Part shown: one piece after another, positions 9,254-18,291 of the stretch
Numbering within the stretch: the first letter of the stretch is position 1
How the letters are laid out: the number at the start of each line of letters is the position of its first letter
DNA from: Acinetobacter colistiniresistens
GTDB taxonomy: Bacteria; Pseudomonadota; Gammaproteobacteria; Pseudomonadales; Moraxellaceae
Assembly: GCF_000413935.1 (NCBI RefSeq)
Contig: NZ_KE340381.1
Location: 323,209 to 387,208 of the forward strand
Length of the DNA: 64,000 nucleotides
Direction: 5' to 3'
Position numbers and translations under genes: made by a program
Notes under the pieces: model-generated
Databases searched by the model: none
What the model was told of the DNA's origin: nothing
What the model saw: the letters and a program-made list of their open reading frames with translations, nothing else

Positions 9254-10657
9254 ATGCAAAGTAATCTAAGTGAAGACCTTAATCTAGTCACTGAACGAAT
9301 TGTAATATTACTTGATGGAAGACAAATAAATGCAAAACTATTTTGCACTTACGAACTAGAGAATCATGATCAACTTAAAGTCAACTTGAAATTTGGTATA
9401 TTTTCTAAAAAATCAAAAGTTCATCATGCTTTATCAAATATTATTGCAGATCTATTATCAACTCACTCAATCAAATATATTTCATCTATTCTATATGCAT
9501 TTGAAGATTGGATACATATTGAGAATAATGTTAATCATGAAATACTAGATTTATCATCCTTAGAATCACTTCAGATGATTAATCCCTCTTATCCTGCTTT
9601 TATAACACCGATACTAAGACGTTTATCAAAATATTATCCTCATTTAATAGATACAGAATTCAAAGATTTTTTAGAGAATACAATTAAATGGGAAGAAAGA
9701 AATTCTGCTTATTTTAAACTAATAGTAAATGATCCAGAAAAAGGTGCGTTTACCTTACAAGAGTTAGAAAGCATACATTCAGAATTCAACTTGGCATTTA
9801 GTAAAAATACTATCAGCTTAAAAGATTACACACTAGGCTGGTTCATCATCGCAACAGGAGCACGACCAGTCCAACTATCACGCTTAAAATTTGAGGACAT
9901 ACAAGTTATTGATAAAGATGTAATGATTAAAATGCCTCTCGCCAAAGGAGAAGGAATAATCGAGCAAGGTTATTTTCTTAGAAAAGCACCAACAATTTTA
10001 GCTGACTGTATAATCAAATATCTAGAGCAATATTCCCCCTCTGTCGAAAATTCAAATTTCTTCAAACTAAATCCAACCCAAATTAGTTATAAAGCCACAC
10101 AGATTTTCGAAAATTTAAATACTTACTCTTCAAGATTAGAAGAAAAAATACCGGTAAATGCATATAGATTCAGATATACCCTTGCAACAAGAGCTTTAGC
10201 AAGTGGTGCTTCAGATCAGGAAGTTGCAAGACTGCTAACCCACCGTTCTTTAAGTTGCATCCGTTTCTACCGTGCATCAATGCCAGAGCTACAAAAACCA
10301 ATACAAGATACATTAGATGAAGAAATGAACTTTTTTGCAAAAGCATTCAAAGGAAAGTTAATCCCATCTTTAAATGATGCAAAATTTCAGGACTCTGCCA
10401 TTGCAGATTTCTTCCGATTAGCAGGAAAAACTGTTGGTTCATGTGGCACACAAGCTAAATGCTATCAAAATGCACCTATAGCATGTTTAACATGCCCCTA
10501 CTTTGAGCCATTAATAGATGCGCCTTGGGATAAATTATTAAAATACCTAATCGGAGATCAAGCGAGAGAACAATCATTGAGAATTAAAGAAATCAATATA
10601 CAAGCTATTAAAGCAGTTAAAGATATTATGAATCTTATAGAATCAGGGAATAATTAA
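9254..10657 (+). CDS. Tyrosine recombinase 2 of the tandem trio
   Basis: 467 residues. The catalytic domain is in the C-terminal half: Arg in IATGARPVQLSRLKFED, the box-II region AYRFRYTLATRA (the usual His appears as Tyr, so YxxR), LLTHRSLSCIRFYRAS with the second His and the nucleophile Tyr. After the catalytic Tyr comes a cysteine-rich tail, CGTQAKCYQ...CLTCPYF, likely a small zinc-binding knuckle. The N-terminal 150 residues are unlike phage integrases. It starts 2 bases after recombinase 1 and its stop overlaps the start of recombinase 3 by one base (TAATG), so the three are translated together. It is likely one of several recombinases acting jointly on the ends of the island. Confidence 0.82.
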   Translation: MQSNLSEDLNLVTERIVILLDGRQINAKLFCTYELENHDQLKVNLKFGIFSKKSKVHHALSNIIADLLSTHSIKYISSILYAFEDWIHIENNVNHEILDLSSLESLQMINPSYPAFITPILRRLSKYYPHLIDTEFKDFLENTIKWEERNSAYFKLIVNDPEKGAFTLQELESIHSEFNLAFSKNTISLKDYTLGWFIIATGARPVQLSRLKFEDIQVIDKDVMIKMPLAKGEGIIEQGYFLRKAPTILADCIIKYLEQYSPSVENSNFFKLNPTQISYKATQIFENLNTYSSRLEEKIPVNAYRFRYTLATRALASGASDQEVARLLTHRSLSCIRFYRASMPELQKPIQDTLDEEMNFFAKAFKGKLIPSLNDAKFQDSAIADFFRLAGKTVGSCGTQAKCYQNAPIACLTCPYFEPLIDAPWDKLLKYLIGDQAREQSLRIKEINIQAIKAVKDIMNLIESGNN

Positions 10658-12717
10658 TGACTACTGTGATAGACATTACATCAGCTCAGCAAATAGAAGT
10701 ACAAAAAAACTTAGAGGCCTTTATTGCAAAAAATAAAACCAATTTAATATTCACAAACAATAATTGGGACGATAATATTTGGGATATAACAGATTTCTTA
10801 GAATCTAAGATTATTGACAATAAATCAAAAAAAGTTTATTTCCGCTCAGTAAATGAGCATTTAAAATCAAAAAATAAGATTAGTAATCCTATATCTGAAC
10901 CTTTACTCAATTTCGCTAAAGCTGTATTTTGCGAAATCATGAGAGTAAAAAAACTATCTGAATACAAACGAATTATTTATGCGATTCAAGCTTTGGAGTT
11001 TGCATTAATTGAACAAAAAAGCACTCTTTGTGTAAGTGAAATAAATTTTCACACCTTAAACCTAGCAGAAACCTACCTACGCTCTAAATATAAGGACCCA
11101 TGGAGTATCGCAAGAAATTTAGATTTTATCGTAAATAACATAATTATAAAAAAACATCTAAATACAAAAATTTATGACTGGTCAACAACTATTACTTATA
11201 CAGCACCTATAAGGAATGACCGCACACAAGAAAAACACATAGAAGGTAGCAAGTCCAAAATTCCTCATTTAGAAGAAATCCTAGCTCTTGCCGACATCCA
11301 TTACTCTAGTGACCATATTCCAGATAGGATCGTTACCTGCTTTGCTGCATTAGCGATGTTCGCTCCAAGTAGGGGATCAGAGATATTGTCTCTACCAATA
11401 GATTGTATTGTAAAATCGACTCAACATGAGCAAGAAATTATGGGGATAAAATGGCTTCCTTTAAAAGGCGGTGACCCATTAATTAAATTTGCTGTCACTA
11501 AAGAATATGAAGAATTAGCTACCGATGCTATACGATATTTAAAAGAAATTGGTAAACCTGCTCGTAATGCCGCACGATGGTATAGTGAGAACCCAGACCT
11601 ATTATATCTCCCTGACCATTTATTACACTTAAGAAATCAACCCATAACTCTATGGGAGGCAGCCCAAATCTTAGGAAAAGAAAACTCTATTAATGGATGT
11701 CATGCGTTTAGATATGGCTTTTCTAAGCCTATAGGAAGAACCACAGAAAAAGAGAGAATGAATGATAAAGCAAGCCATTGGGTAGCAATTTATAAATTTG
11801 AAGAGCTAGAGAATTTTATAACTACAAAATTACCGCAAACATTTCCAATATTTGATGGTAGAACAAAGCAATATTGGCATGAATCATTGTTTGTTTTCCC
11901 TAAAAACATCCTAAAACCTGATGCAGATATACTTCTAAATGTGCCAGTATCAATTGATATTAATCAAATAAACAAACAATTAGGTAGCAATCCTCAAGGT
12001 ATTACAGTTTTCACCAGAAATAAAAAACAATTTTCTAATGGTCAAAAAATGTATATTACTACTCATCAATTCCGGCATTTACTAAATACACTAGCACAAT
12101 CAAAAGCTCTTGCTCAGGAACTCATTGCATTTTGGTCTGGAAGAAAAAGTGTTAAGCAAAATGACGTTTACAATCACTTATCTCAAGAGGCGATTATTGA
12201 AGCATTTACCACACTTGAAAATGAGGTAAAGTCCCTTAATCAGATAGGAAATTTAGAAGAAAAAGCTATAGCTGTCTCTAAAATAAACTCCATTAGCTAT
12301 GAACAGGCTTTGAAAATAGAGTTAGGCTCAGTCCATTTAACTCAATATGGTGTTTGTCGCCACGACTATTCCCTTACACCCTGTCCTAAGGATAAAGATT
12401 GTGGAAATTGTGGTGAGTTCTCCGTTATGAAAGGTAATTCAGCACATACAAAAGAAGCAGTTTATCAAGTACAGATACTAGAAAATGCATTACATAGCGC
12501 AAAAGAGGCTGAAAGAGATGGTCATACAGGTGCAAGAAGATGGATTGAGGTCAATGAGCCCAAATTAGAACGATGGAAAAAAATTAAAGCATTCTTAGAA
12601 GATGACAAGATTCCAATTAATACAATGTTTACACTAGCTGATTCAACAGACTATCATCAAACCAAAGTTGGCTTAGCGTTTGCGGTAAGAGACTTAGAAC
12701 AAAATTCGAAGGCTTAA
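10657..12717 (+). CDS. Tyrosine recombinase 3 of the tandem trio (large)
   Basis: 686 residues, the largest of the trio and comparable in length to Tn554 TnpB. Catalytic residues: Arg in FAPSRGSEILSLP, HxxR in TTHQFRHLLNTLAQ, Trp in AFWSGRKS and Tyr in NDVYNHLS. A C-terminal cysteine cluster (VCRHDYSLTPCPKDKDCGNC) suggests a zinc-stabilised module. The long N-terminal region of about 230 residues is of unknown fold. Translationally coupled to recombinase 2. The family is known for site-specific, strand-joining integration without target duplication, but no attachment core could be identified with confidence in this window. Confidence 0.82.
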   Translation: MTTVIDITSAQQIEVQKNLEAFIAKNKTNLIFTNNNWDDNIWDITDFLESKIIDNKSKKVYFRSVNEHLKSKNKISNPISEPLLNFAKAVFCEIMRVKKLSEYKRIIYAIQALEFALIEQKSTLCVSEINFHTLNLAETYLRSKYKDPWSIARNLDFIVNNIIIKKHLNTKIYDWSTTITYTAPIRNDRTQEKHIEGSKSKIPHLEEILALADIHYSSDHIPDRIVTCFAALAMFAPSRGSEILSLPIDCIVKSTQHEQEIMGIKWLPLKGGDPLIKFAVTKEYEELATDAIRYLKEIGKPARNAARWYSENPDLLYLPDHLLHLRNQPITLWEAAQILGKENSINGCHAFRYGFSKPIGRTTEKERMNDKASHWVAIYKFEELENFITTKLPQTFPIFDGRTKQYWHESLFVFPKNILKPDADILLNVPVSIDINQINKQLGSNPQGITVFTRNKKQFSNGQKMYITTHQFRHLLNTLAQSKALAQELIAFWSGRKSVKQNDVYNHLSQEAIIEAFTTLENEVKSLNQIGNLEEKAIAVSKINSISYEQALKIELGSVHLTQYGVCRHDYSLTPCPKDKDCGNCGEFSVMKGNSAHTKEAVYQVQILENALHSAKEAERDGHTGARRWIEVNEPKLERWKKIKAFLEDDKIPINTMFTLADSTDYHQTKVGLAFAVRDLEQNSKA

Positions 12718-12739
12718 TTTTTTTGGATTAATATCATTT

Positions 12740-13156
12740 ATGGCTACTGCACCAAGATTAACGAATGAAAGAATAGATATTGCTTTAAAGTTACTTGATG
12801 GCTGGACTGGAAAACTGACTTGGCCTCGTTTTCTAGCTATGCTCGAAATAGATCTAGGTCACAAATATACGAAAGCCGCTTTATTAAGACACGCAAAATT
12901 CAAGAACGCATGGGACAAAAGAAGATGGGATGAAAACCCAGATAGAAATAGTAGAAATATTTTTGGCAATCATGCTTTGCAGACAGCTTTAGAAAAAATT
13001 GAAAAGTTAGAAAAAACTATTGAGCGATTAGAGAATGATAATAATCTACTCAACGAAAAATTCATTGTCTGGGCTACAAATGCTGCATATAAAGCAATTA
13101 CCGTAGAAGAGTTAAACAGACCAATACCAATGCATTCAACGAAAAACACAAGCTAA
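12740..13156 (+). CDS. Small coiled-coil protein of the recombinase operon (TnpC-like)
   Basis: 138 residues. The N-terminal half looks like a small DNA-binding helical domain (RIDIALKLLDGWTGKLTWPRF). The C-terminal half is a coiled coil (EKIEKLEKTIERLENDNNLL) followed by a short tail. Size, layout and position directly after the third recombinase match the accessory TnpC protein of Tn554-type elements, which influences efficiency and orientation of integration. That functional link is by analogy only. Confidence 0.65.
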   Translation: MATAPRLTNERIDIALKLLDGWTGKLTWPRFLAMLEIDLGHKYTKAALLRHAKFKNAWDKRRWDENPDRNSRNIFGNHALQTALEKIEKLEKTIERLENDNNLLNEKFIVWATNAAYKAITVEELNRPIPMHSTKNTS

Positions 13157-13219
13157 ATATAAAACTTTATATTTAGATTGAATTTTCTAAAATTTAAGGA
13201 AAAAAGGAAACAATATAGT

Positions 13220-13660
13220 ATGAAATCAGAAGTATCATTAATTGAACTAAATTATTTAAAGACACTATTAACTAAGATTTTAATAGAAGCCACCCATTTA
13301 GACGGAAAAAAAATATATGCTAAAATTAACAGTTATGATAATCACTCAACAATTTATATTGATACAAGAGAACAATCAAATGAATTATATGTAAAACTAA
13401 TAAAATTGAAAGACAGAAAAGAAATCATTATTTCACGTATTATGCTAAAACAAACCAAGGAGGGAGTTGGCACTAAAATATTAAAGATAATTTCAATATT
13501 TGGAGAAAAATATGATTATCAAACTCTAACAATTGATTCACCTAATACAGATTGTAAAAAATTCATGAAAAAAATGGGATTTGAACCAGATAAAAGCTGG
13601 TCTTTAAGAACCAATCAATTAATAAAAAATATACAGAAATATGAAGAACAAAAAATATAA
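13220..13660 (+). CDS. GNAT-like acetyltransferase, island cargo
   Basis: The start chosen is ATG 13220, which follows an AAAAAAGGAAA ribosome binding site. The frame is open from a TTG at 13178 without one. 146 residues. The acetyl-CoA loop is recognisable in QTKEGVGTKILKIIS, and the late GNAT motif in NTDCKKFMKKMGFEPD. The substrate is unknown. It is very AT-rich like the rest of the island. It lies in the gap between the recombinase operon and the convergent CBASS operon and could be a toxin-like, modifying or unrelated cargo enzyme. Confidence 0.55.
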   Translation: MKSEVSLIELNYLKTLLTKILIEATHLDGKKIYAKINSYDNHSTIYIDTREQSNELYVKLIKLKDRKEIIISRIMLKQTKEGVGTKILKIISIFGEKYDYQTLTIDSPNTDCKKFMKKMGFEPDKSWSLRTNQLIKNIQKYEEQKI

Positions 13661-13857
13661 CAATAATTTATCATAAATCGAGGACTGATCAGTTTATTTT
13701 GTAATATTTGTAGCATGAATTCCTAAATTTTCATGCATACTATGTAGAAGAAATACCATAATTTAAAAAAGCTTTCAGACTCTCAGGTTAAGTGCTATAT
13801 AGGTCTATCTCATTTAATATTTTCTCTCATGGTTGAACACATGAAGTTGCCCTCCCT

Positions 13858-15393
13858 CTAAAGGGACTGTTCAATTTTTTTTATCGGAAGAGCCAAGGAG
13901 TTTACATAACCACCATGTACTAGTCCCTCGAAATCAAATTCATATAGTACTACACTACCTAAATTAGGTAACCTTTGACCTAAATAAAATAAGAAGCTAT
14001 TTGGAGCAGCAATAAAAATATGTAATCTTGATTTAGGTCTTTCTTGATGAGAATTTATTTGTTTAACTAATTTTTCTACAAGTTCAAAAGCATGTTGCCC
14101 ACATTCTACAGATGTATTACCAGCATCCTTATTCAACTTAGCAATCATAACTTCTTTTATATTACACTGAGAAGCTAAATAATTTAGTACATCTTTTTCT
14201 ATGTCATGAGTTAATGAAATAGCTACAGCTATATCTTCAGCTTTTTCTTGGCCAGATTTCCAGTCAAATTTCCAATCTGACCAGTTAGAATCAGTTTGTT
14301 TATCGCCAATAAACCAATCATTCTTATTAATGGTTCTTTGTTCAATAATAACTTTTATCCCTGATTTAATGTTAATAATTGAACCCGCTGCAAAAGCTAA
14401 CGTTGAGTGAGCATCTAATACCAATTTTATTGTATCTGTAGATTGTACAGCCTCAAGCAAGAATTTTTTAAGCTCAGGATATAATTTTTTAGACCAATCA
14501 TCCTGATTACGAATTTCACGCTCATTAAACTCAGAAATTAAATTTAAAACTTTCACACAACGGTTTTCTAATCTATCAATTGGATGCTGAAATGATTTAA
14601 CACCATATATTATCGGACGATTACTGCCTTTAGTTAATAAACCCTCACTATCACAGAGTTGTCTGAAAGTTTGACGATCTAGTTTGTCTCTACCTTGAGC
14701 CATCCATTGGAAAGCTAGATCATCATAGTGAAAGGTACTAAGGCTCATAGGAACACGTTCTAAGCCCACGAAAGCAAATAAATCATCAAGTTGATTTCTT
14801 ACAGCATTTAAAGGATCAGCTCGCTCTGCTATCGCTAGGGCATGTACAAATTTTTTTAACTGTTCATCATTTATATTTAAATGTTCACGCCATGCTTTTC
14901 TTATTCTTCCATCTTTACTTTCATCTGTTTTGGAAAAAAATAATCTATCGGTACGTATATTTCCAGCACGAGTGCTGATTAGAGACTTTAAGTGATCGTC
15001 AATATGTACGCGCCAATTAGTTAAAAGTTTGAATTGAACTCCAATACCTTCATCATTTCCGTAAGTAGTTTGAGCAGTATAAGCCCTCTCAATAAAAGAT
15101 TTACTTGTAGCATTAATAAACTCTGGATCTATTAAATCAGTATATCTATATTGGTCTGGCGTAACGTGCCATTTACATTGGATATGCTCTCTCAATATTG
15201 GATGCCCTAAATGATCTTTAGGGCTTTTTGTACCATCATATTCCACCCAAATATCATCAAAACATTTAGGCCCAACCTCAAATCCTATTTCTTTAACTGG
15301 ACTATCCATATCGAGCAAACGAGCTGCATATAGCCAGAATATCCTCGCTTGGAAGTTATCACCATCTCTTCTAACAGTCACAGCTTGAGTCAT
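13858..15393 (-). CDS. cap4: CBASS effector Cap4 (nuclease-SAVED)
   Basis: 511 residues. The N-terminal third has a restriction-nuclease-like core: an acidic residue in CFDDIWVEYDG and the QxK motif in HIQCKWHV. The C-terminal 200 residues fit a SAVED domain, including the conserved stretch RLHIFIAAPNSFLFYLGQRL followed by VVLYEFDFEG. In this family the SAVED domain binds the cyclic oligonucleotide made by the CD-NTase and switches on indiscriminate DNA cleavage, causing abortive infection. An A. baumannii Cap4 has been characterised (memory of the CBASS literature), so this may be a close relative. Last gene of the four-gene operon, 19 bases after the ATPase gene. Confidence 0.85.
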   Translation of the reverse strand: MTQAVTVRRDGDNFQARIFWLYAARLLDMDSPVKEIGFEVGPKCFDDIWVEYDGTKSPKDHLGHPILREHIQCKWHVTPDQYRYTDLIDPEFINATSKSFIERAYTAQTTYGNDEGIGVQFKLLTNWRVHIDDHLKSLISTRAGNIRTDRLFFSKTDESKDGRIRKAWREHLNINDEQLKKFVHALAIAERADPLNAVRNQLDDLFAFVGLERVPMSLSTFHYDDLAFQWMAQGRDKLDRQTFRQLCDSEGLLTKGSNRPIIYGVKSFQHPIDRLENRCVKVLNLISEFNEREIRNQDDWSKKLYPELKKFLLEAVQSTDTIKLVLDAHSTLAFAAGSIINIKSGIKVIIEQRTINKNDWFIGDKQTDSNWSDWKFDWKSGQEKAEDIAVAISLTHDIEKDVLNYLASQCNIKEVMIAKLNKDAGNTSVECGQHAFELVEKLVKQINSHQERPKSRLHIFIAAPNSFLFYLGQRLPNLGSVVLYEFDFEGLVHGGYVNSLALPIKKIEQSL

Positions 15394-15412
15394 AGATGAG
15401 TCCTTTGTTAAT

Positions 15413-16357
15413 TTACACTATGGATTTATCTTGAAAAGGAGGGGTTGGCATGAGGGCTTCTGCTAAAGAGATAGCATCACTACCATTTACTGGCTTTGAA
15501 GGAAAAGCATTTAAAATAATATTTGGAATTAAACGATGAGTAATATCCGAGAAGGTGTAAGGTATAGAGTAATTGTTTTTTCCACCAGTAATCTCAATCA
15601 AACGGTCAATATCCTGAGAAGATACATTCAAGGGCGCTAAATTTTTTTCAAGCAAAGAGCGTCGTTGAATCTCATCTGGGCGATGGAAAGTTAGAATGTC
15701 AGCAGCGCGGCGTCTTACAGCAGGGTCTAAAGCAGATAATCTGTTAGTGCACATAATCACTACTACTGGTAATTGAGCATTAGCTATGCGATCAATACCT
15801 CTAATAAATGCATTTACTCCTGCTCTATCCTCATGATGCATTTGGGCATTTTCTCTAGATTGCGCTAAAGCATCAGCTTCATCTATTAATAAAATAATGC
15901 CACCCCTTGCTTTACTCGAAGTTTGAGACTTTAATTTTTCTGCTTCTTTAACAGTGTAATCAAATGCACTAGCTAGAAGTTGCGTCATCTCTCCAACACG
16001 ACCTTGCCCTCTAGTAGATAGACTAAGAGGAAACAACATAAGATCAATATTATTCTGACGTGCTACTAGATCCCCGATAGTTTCAGCTAATTCGGTTTTT
16101 CCTGATCCTACATCTCCAGAAAGTACTACTAAAGGAGGACGACGTAGAAGATTATCAAGATTTAAATCAGATTCTGGATGATAATGTTCTAACCATCTTT
16201 TAAGTCTAGTTTTATCAATTAACATGCCAATCATTTTAGCAAGGCGATCTTTTTTATCATCTAAACCCACCAAACGATCAAGACGCTCTTTTTTCTCAAA
16301 ATCAGGGTAACTAGCACGATGCTCAAAGAGCGTATCTATGGTATTACTAGTTGTCAT
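15413..16357 (-). CDS. cap6: CBASS TRIP13-like AAA+ ATPase (Cap6)
   Basis: 314 residues. Walker A is SGDVGSGKTELAE (near residues 80-90), Walker B is IILLIDEADAL (Glu near 160), with sensor-1 VVIMCTNR and an arginine-finger region DPAVRRRAAD. In type III CBASS this ATPase remodels the HORMA partner and switches off the CD-NTase when no infection is present. The start ATG shares one base with the stop of the HORMA gene, as expected for a tightly coupled pair. A generic MoxR or ClpX role is unlikely in this context. Confidence 0.86.
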   Translation of the reverse strand: MTTSNTIDTLFEHRASYPDFEKKERLDRLVGLDDKKDRLAKMIGMLIDKTRLKRWLEHYHPESDLNLDNLLRRPPLVVLSGDVGSGKTELAETIGDLVARQNNIDLMLFPLSLSTRGQGRVGEMTQLLASAFDYTVKEAEKLKSQTSSKARGGIILLIDEADALAQSRENAQMHHEDRAGVNAFIRGIDRIANAQLPVVVIMCTNRLSALDPAVRRRAADILTFHRPDEIQRRSLLEKNLAPLNVSSQDIDRLIEITGGKNNYSIPYTFSDITHRLIPNIILNAFPSKPVNGSDAISLAEALMPTPPFQDKSIV

Positions 16358-16878
16358 CAGAAACTCCTAACACTTGAGCGATTTAAAGCTCTTCCACCTG
16401 CTGAATAAGTACGATCATTTTCCAAATAGCCGTTAATATCGGGTTCTGGCATTTCAGATCTTTGGAAAGGTAAATTTTTCTCAAATTCTTGCTGTTGAGA
16501 GTAAGTTAAGTCATGCCACTTAGAACTGTATATTAAGTAGCTTGAGAAAGTAGCACCTATAATATTAGCTCCTGGCCGAATCTTGCCAGGATCATCATCA
16601 TTGACTGACTGATTTTGACTAAGCTCCTGAGCCGTATAACTTATAGCTGGCTCTATAAAAGCACCATTTTTTTTGAAGCCGTAAGTAACCTTTTCTAAAT
16701 AACCTGCTTTTAATAATGCGATAATCTCATTTTGATATTGTTCAATATGCCCATCATTAGGAGATTGATAGAACCTCTGTATCCTTTTAAGATCAGTTGC
16801 TACTTTAGCGGCTATATGCTTAGCGTGAGTAAGCGTAAATGTTGTTGTTTCTGATTGAGTATAAGAATAGGAAGACAT
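16357..16878 (-). CDS. cap7: CBASS HORMA-domain protein (Cap7)
   Basis: The frame is open further upstream, but MSSYSYTQSETTTFTLTHAK at 16878 matches bacterial HORMA proteins, giving 173 residues. The start of the HORMA fold is seen in FTLTHAKHIAAKVATDLKRI and the GYLEKVTYGFKKNG strand pair. Bacterial HORMA proteins sense a phage-derived peptide, close around it and activate the CD-NTase. The C-terminal tail (RTYSAGGRALNRSSVRSF) may be the part engaged by the ATPase or another HORMA. It starts 10 bases after the CD-NTase stop. Confidence 0.84.
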   Translation of the reverse strand: MSSYSYTQSETTTFTLTHAKHIAAKVATDLKRIQRFYQSPNDGHIEQYQNEIIALLKAGYLEKVTYGFKKNGAFIEPAISYTAQELSQNQSVNDDDPGKIRPGANIIGATFSSYLIYSSKWHDLTYSQQQEFEKNLPFQRSEMPEPDINGYLENDRTYSAGGRALNRSSVRSF

Positions 16879-16888
16879 ATTAATCACC

Positions 16889-17854
16889 TTAACCTTGAAA
16901 AGATGGGCCAAATACTTTTTGCCAGTAATAAACAGTTTCATGCTTGGTGGGTGCAGTAAGAGCTGCATCTATGGCATCACCAGCATCCATTGCGGCTTCA
17001 ACAATTTTATTTATATTGTTCCTATCGTAGAGATTAGAAACATTATTACTAGGGTTTACAGGATCAATAATCTTCATAGGATCATTGAAATCAGAAATAT
17101 CTGATTTTTTATAATTATCTTCAAAAAATATTAGCTCACTTAAATTTGAAGTAGCAATATAAGTAAAAAATGACTGTAATGCCTCTGGATAGTCTGAAAA
17201 ATCTACTCCCCTATCACATAGTTTTGCTAGAATTAATTCAATCATAAATGATTTAAAACGAAAACCTTCTTGCTCCTGTTTCATCCGTCGAGCCCAAAAC
17301 TTTACTAATCTTACAACCTGTGCAAAGTGAGTGGGATGAACATTCTTACGCTTACGTGCAAAATCAAGATGCAGGGGTATACTGGTTTCTAAAAATGAAC
17401 CATCGTCTTGACTAACTAAATTACCTCTCCAATCTGGCTTACCGTTGTACAAGATAGGAACAACATCAACATCCAAACCGCTACCCCTAAAAGAAACCGT
17501 AACAGAATAAGTTTGTGGTTGAACTTGTTCAGGAGTGAAGTTTGGAAAAGCTTTACGTAGCTTTTCAGCCAAATAGTCCAAAAGTTCATTTATTTGATGG
17601 GGAGCATTTGCACCACTAATATAAACTGCCATATCTATATCATTTAAAGTTCTTAACGCTGTACCTTTAGCTAAGCTTCCTGATAACTGTAAACGTTTAA
17701 GTGAAAAATCTTGATGCTCGGATATATAGCCTTCTAATTTTTCACGCAACCTTCTAGCTTGTGCTCTATACTCATTAGCTTTATCTTTAGGTAGATTGAC
17801 TTTTTCTTCGGCGAACCTAACTAAAGTACTATGACTTACATGCTCTTTTGACAT
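16889..17854 (-). CDS. CD-NTase cyclic-oligonucleotide synthase of CBASS (clade D-like)
   Basis: 321 residues. The nucleotidyltransferase active site is GSLAKGTALRTLNDIDMAV (Gly-Ser at 59-60, metal-binding Asp72 and Asp74), with the third Asp in LDVDVVP near 128-130. On sensing infection through the HORMA partner it makes a cyclic di- or trinucleotide second messenger that activates Cap4. The A. baumannii enzyme paired with Cap4 in the literature makes a cyclic tri-adenylate with mixed linkage; that product is only a guess here. First gene of the CBASS operon. Two similar AT-rich direct repeats lie just upstream. Confidence 0.86.
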   Translation of the reverse strand: MSKEHVSHSTLVRFAEEKVNLPKDKANEYRAQARRLREKLEGYISEHQDFSLKRLQLSGSLAKGTALRTLNDIDMAVYISGANAPHQINELLDYLAEKLRKAFPNFTPEQVQPQTYSVTVSFRGSGLDVDVVPILYNGKPDWRGNLVSQDDGSFLETSIPLHLDFARKRKNVHPTHFAQVVRLVKFWARRMKQEQEGFRFKSFMIELILAKLCDRGVDFSDYPEALQSFFTYIATSNLSELIFFEDNYKKSDISDFNDPMKIIDPVNPSNNVSNLYDRNNINKIVEAAMDAGDAIDAALTAPTKHETVYYWQKVFGPSFQG

Positions 17855-17883
17855 ATTAAAATTAATCTAAATTTAACCTTAAA

Positions 17884-17933
17884 CACAATATATAGTAATT
17901 TTTTTCTTAAAAGCACAATATGTTGTTTTTTTC
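17884..17933. repeat. Two direct repeats upstream of the CBASS operon
   Basis: Units beginning CACAATAT and ending in a T-run plus C start at 17884 and 17914, 30 bp apart, within 80 bases of the CD-NTase start. They could be an operator, since no CapW or CapH regulator is encoded nearby. Confidence 0.35.
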
Positions 17934-18139
17934 ATTGTAACAAAAATTAAATAATCTATATCCAATTTGCTAATGTAAAAATATTTTTCTTATAGAAAAA
18001 AATAATAATATTGCTCAAATCTTAGCTACTAGTGATTGAAAATACACTAAGAAAAGTAATCGTTACTCTTGATTCAGAGACCTTTAAAAAATGACAATAC
18101 GCGATACTTTAAATGGTACTGCATTATCAATGCGTTAAC

Positions 18140-18291
18140 TGGACTGCTCCCAGTATCTTAGACACGAGACAGCCTTCATTTTGAAGCTGTCTCGAATGCT
18201 TCTGGGGTCATACCATCGAGATGCGAATGTCGTCTGATTCGATTGTAGAATATTTCGATATAATCAAACACATCCGCAAGAGCCATTACTT
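18140..18291 (-). pseudogene. Remnant of an IS3-family transposase and its terminal repeat
   Basis: Read on the minus strand, 18176-18291 encodes the last residues of an IS3 Orf[21 protein letters not shown] followed by [11 protein letters not shown] and a stop. This is the typical C-terminus. The terminal sequence TGGACTGCTCCC at 18140-18151 looks like the IS end. The rest of the IS is missing, so it is a scar at or near the right side of the nrdA-nrdB island. It differs from the complete IS3 element at 22.7 kb. Confidence 0.7.

Noticed and set aside
15413..16357. Generic MoxR or Clp-type ATPase
   Set aside because: It is coupled to a HORMA gene inside a CD-NTase/Cap4 operon, which fits the CBASS TRIP13-like role better.
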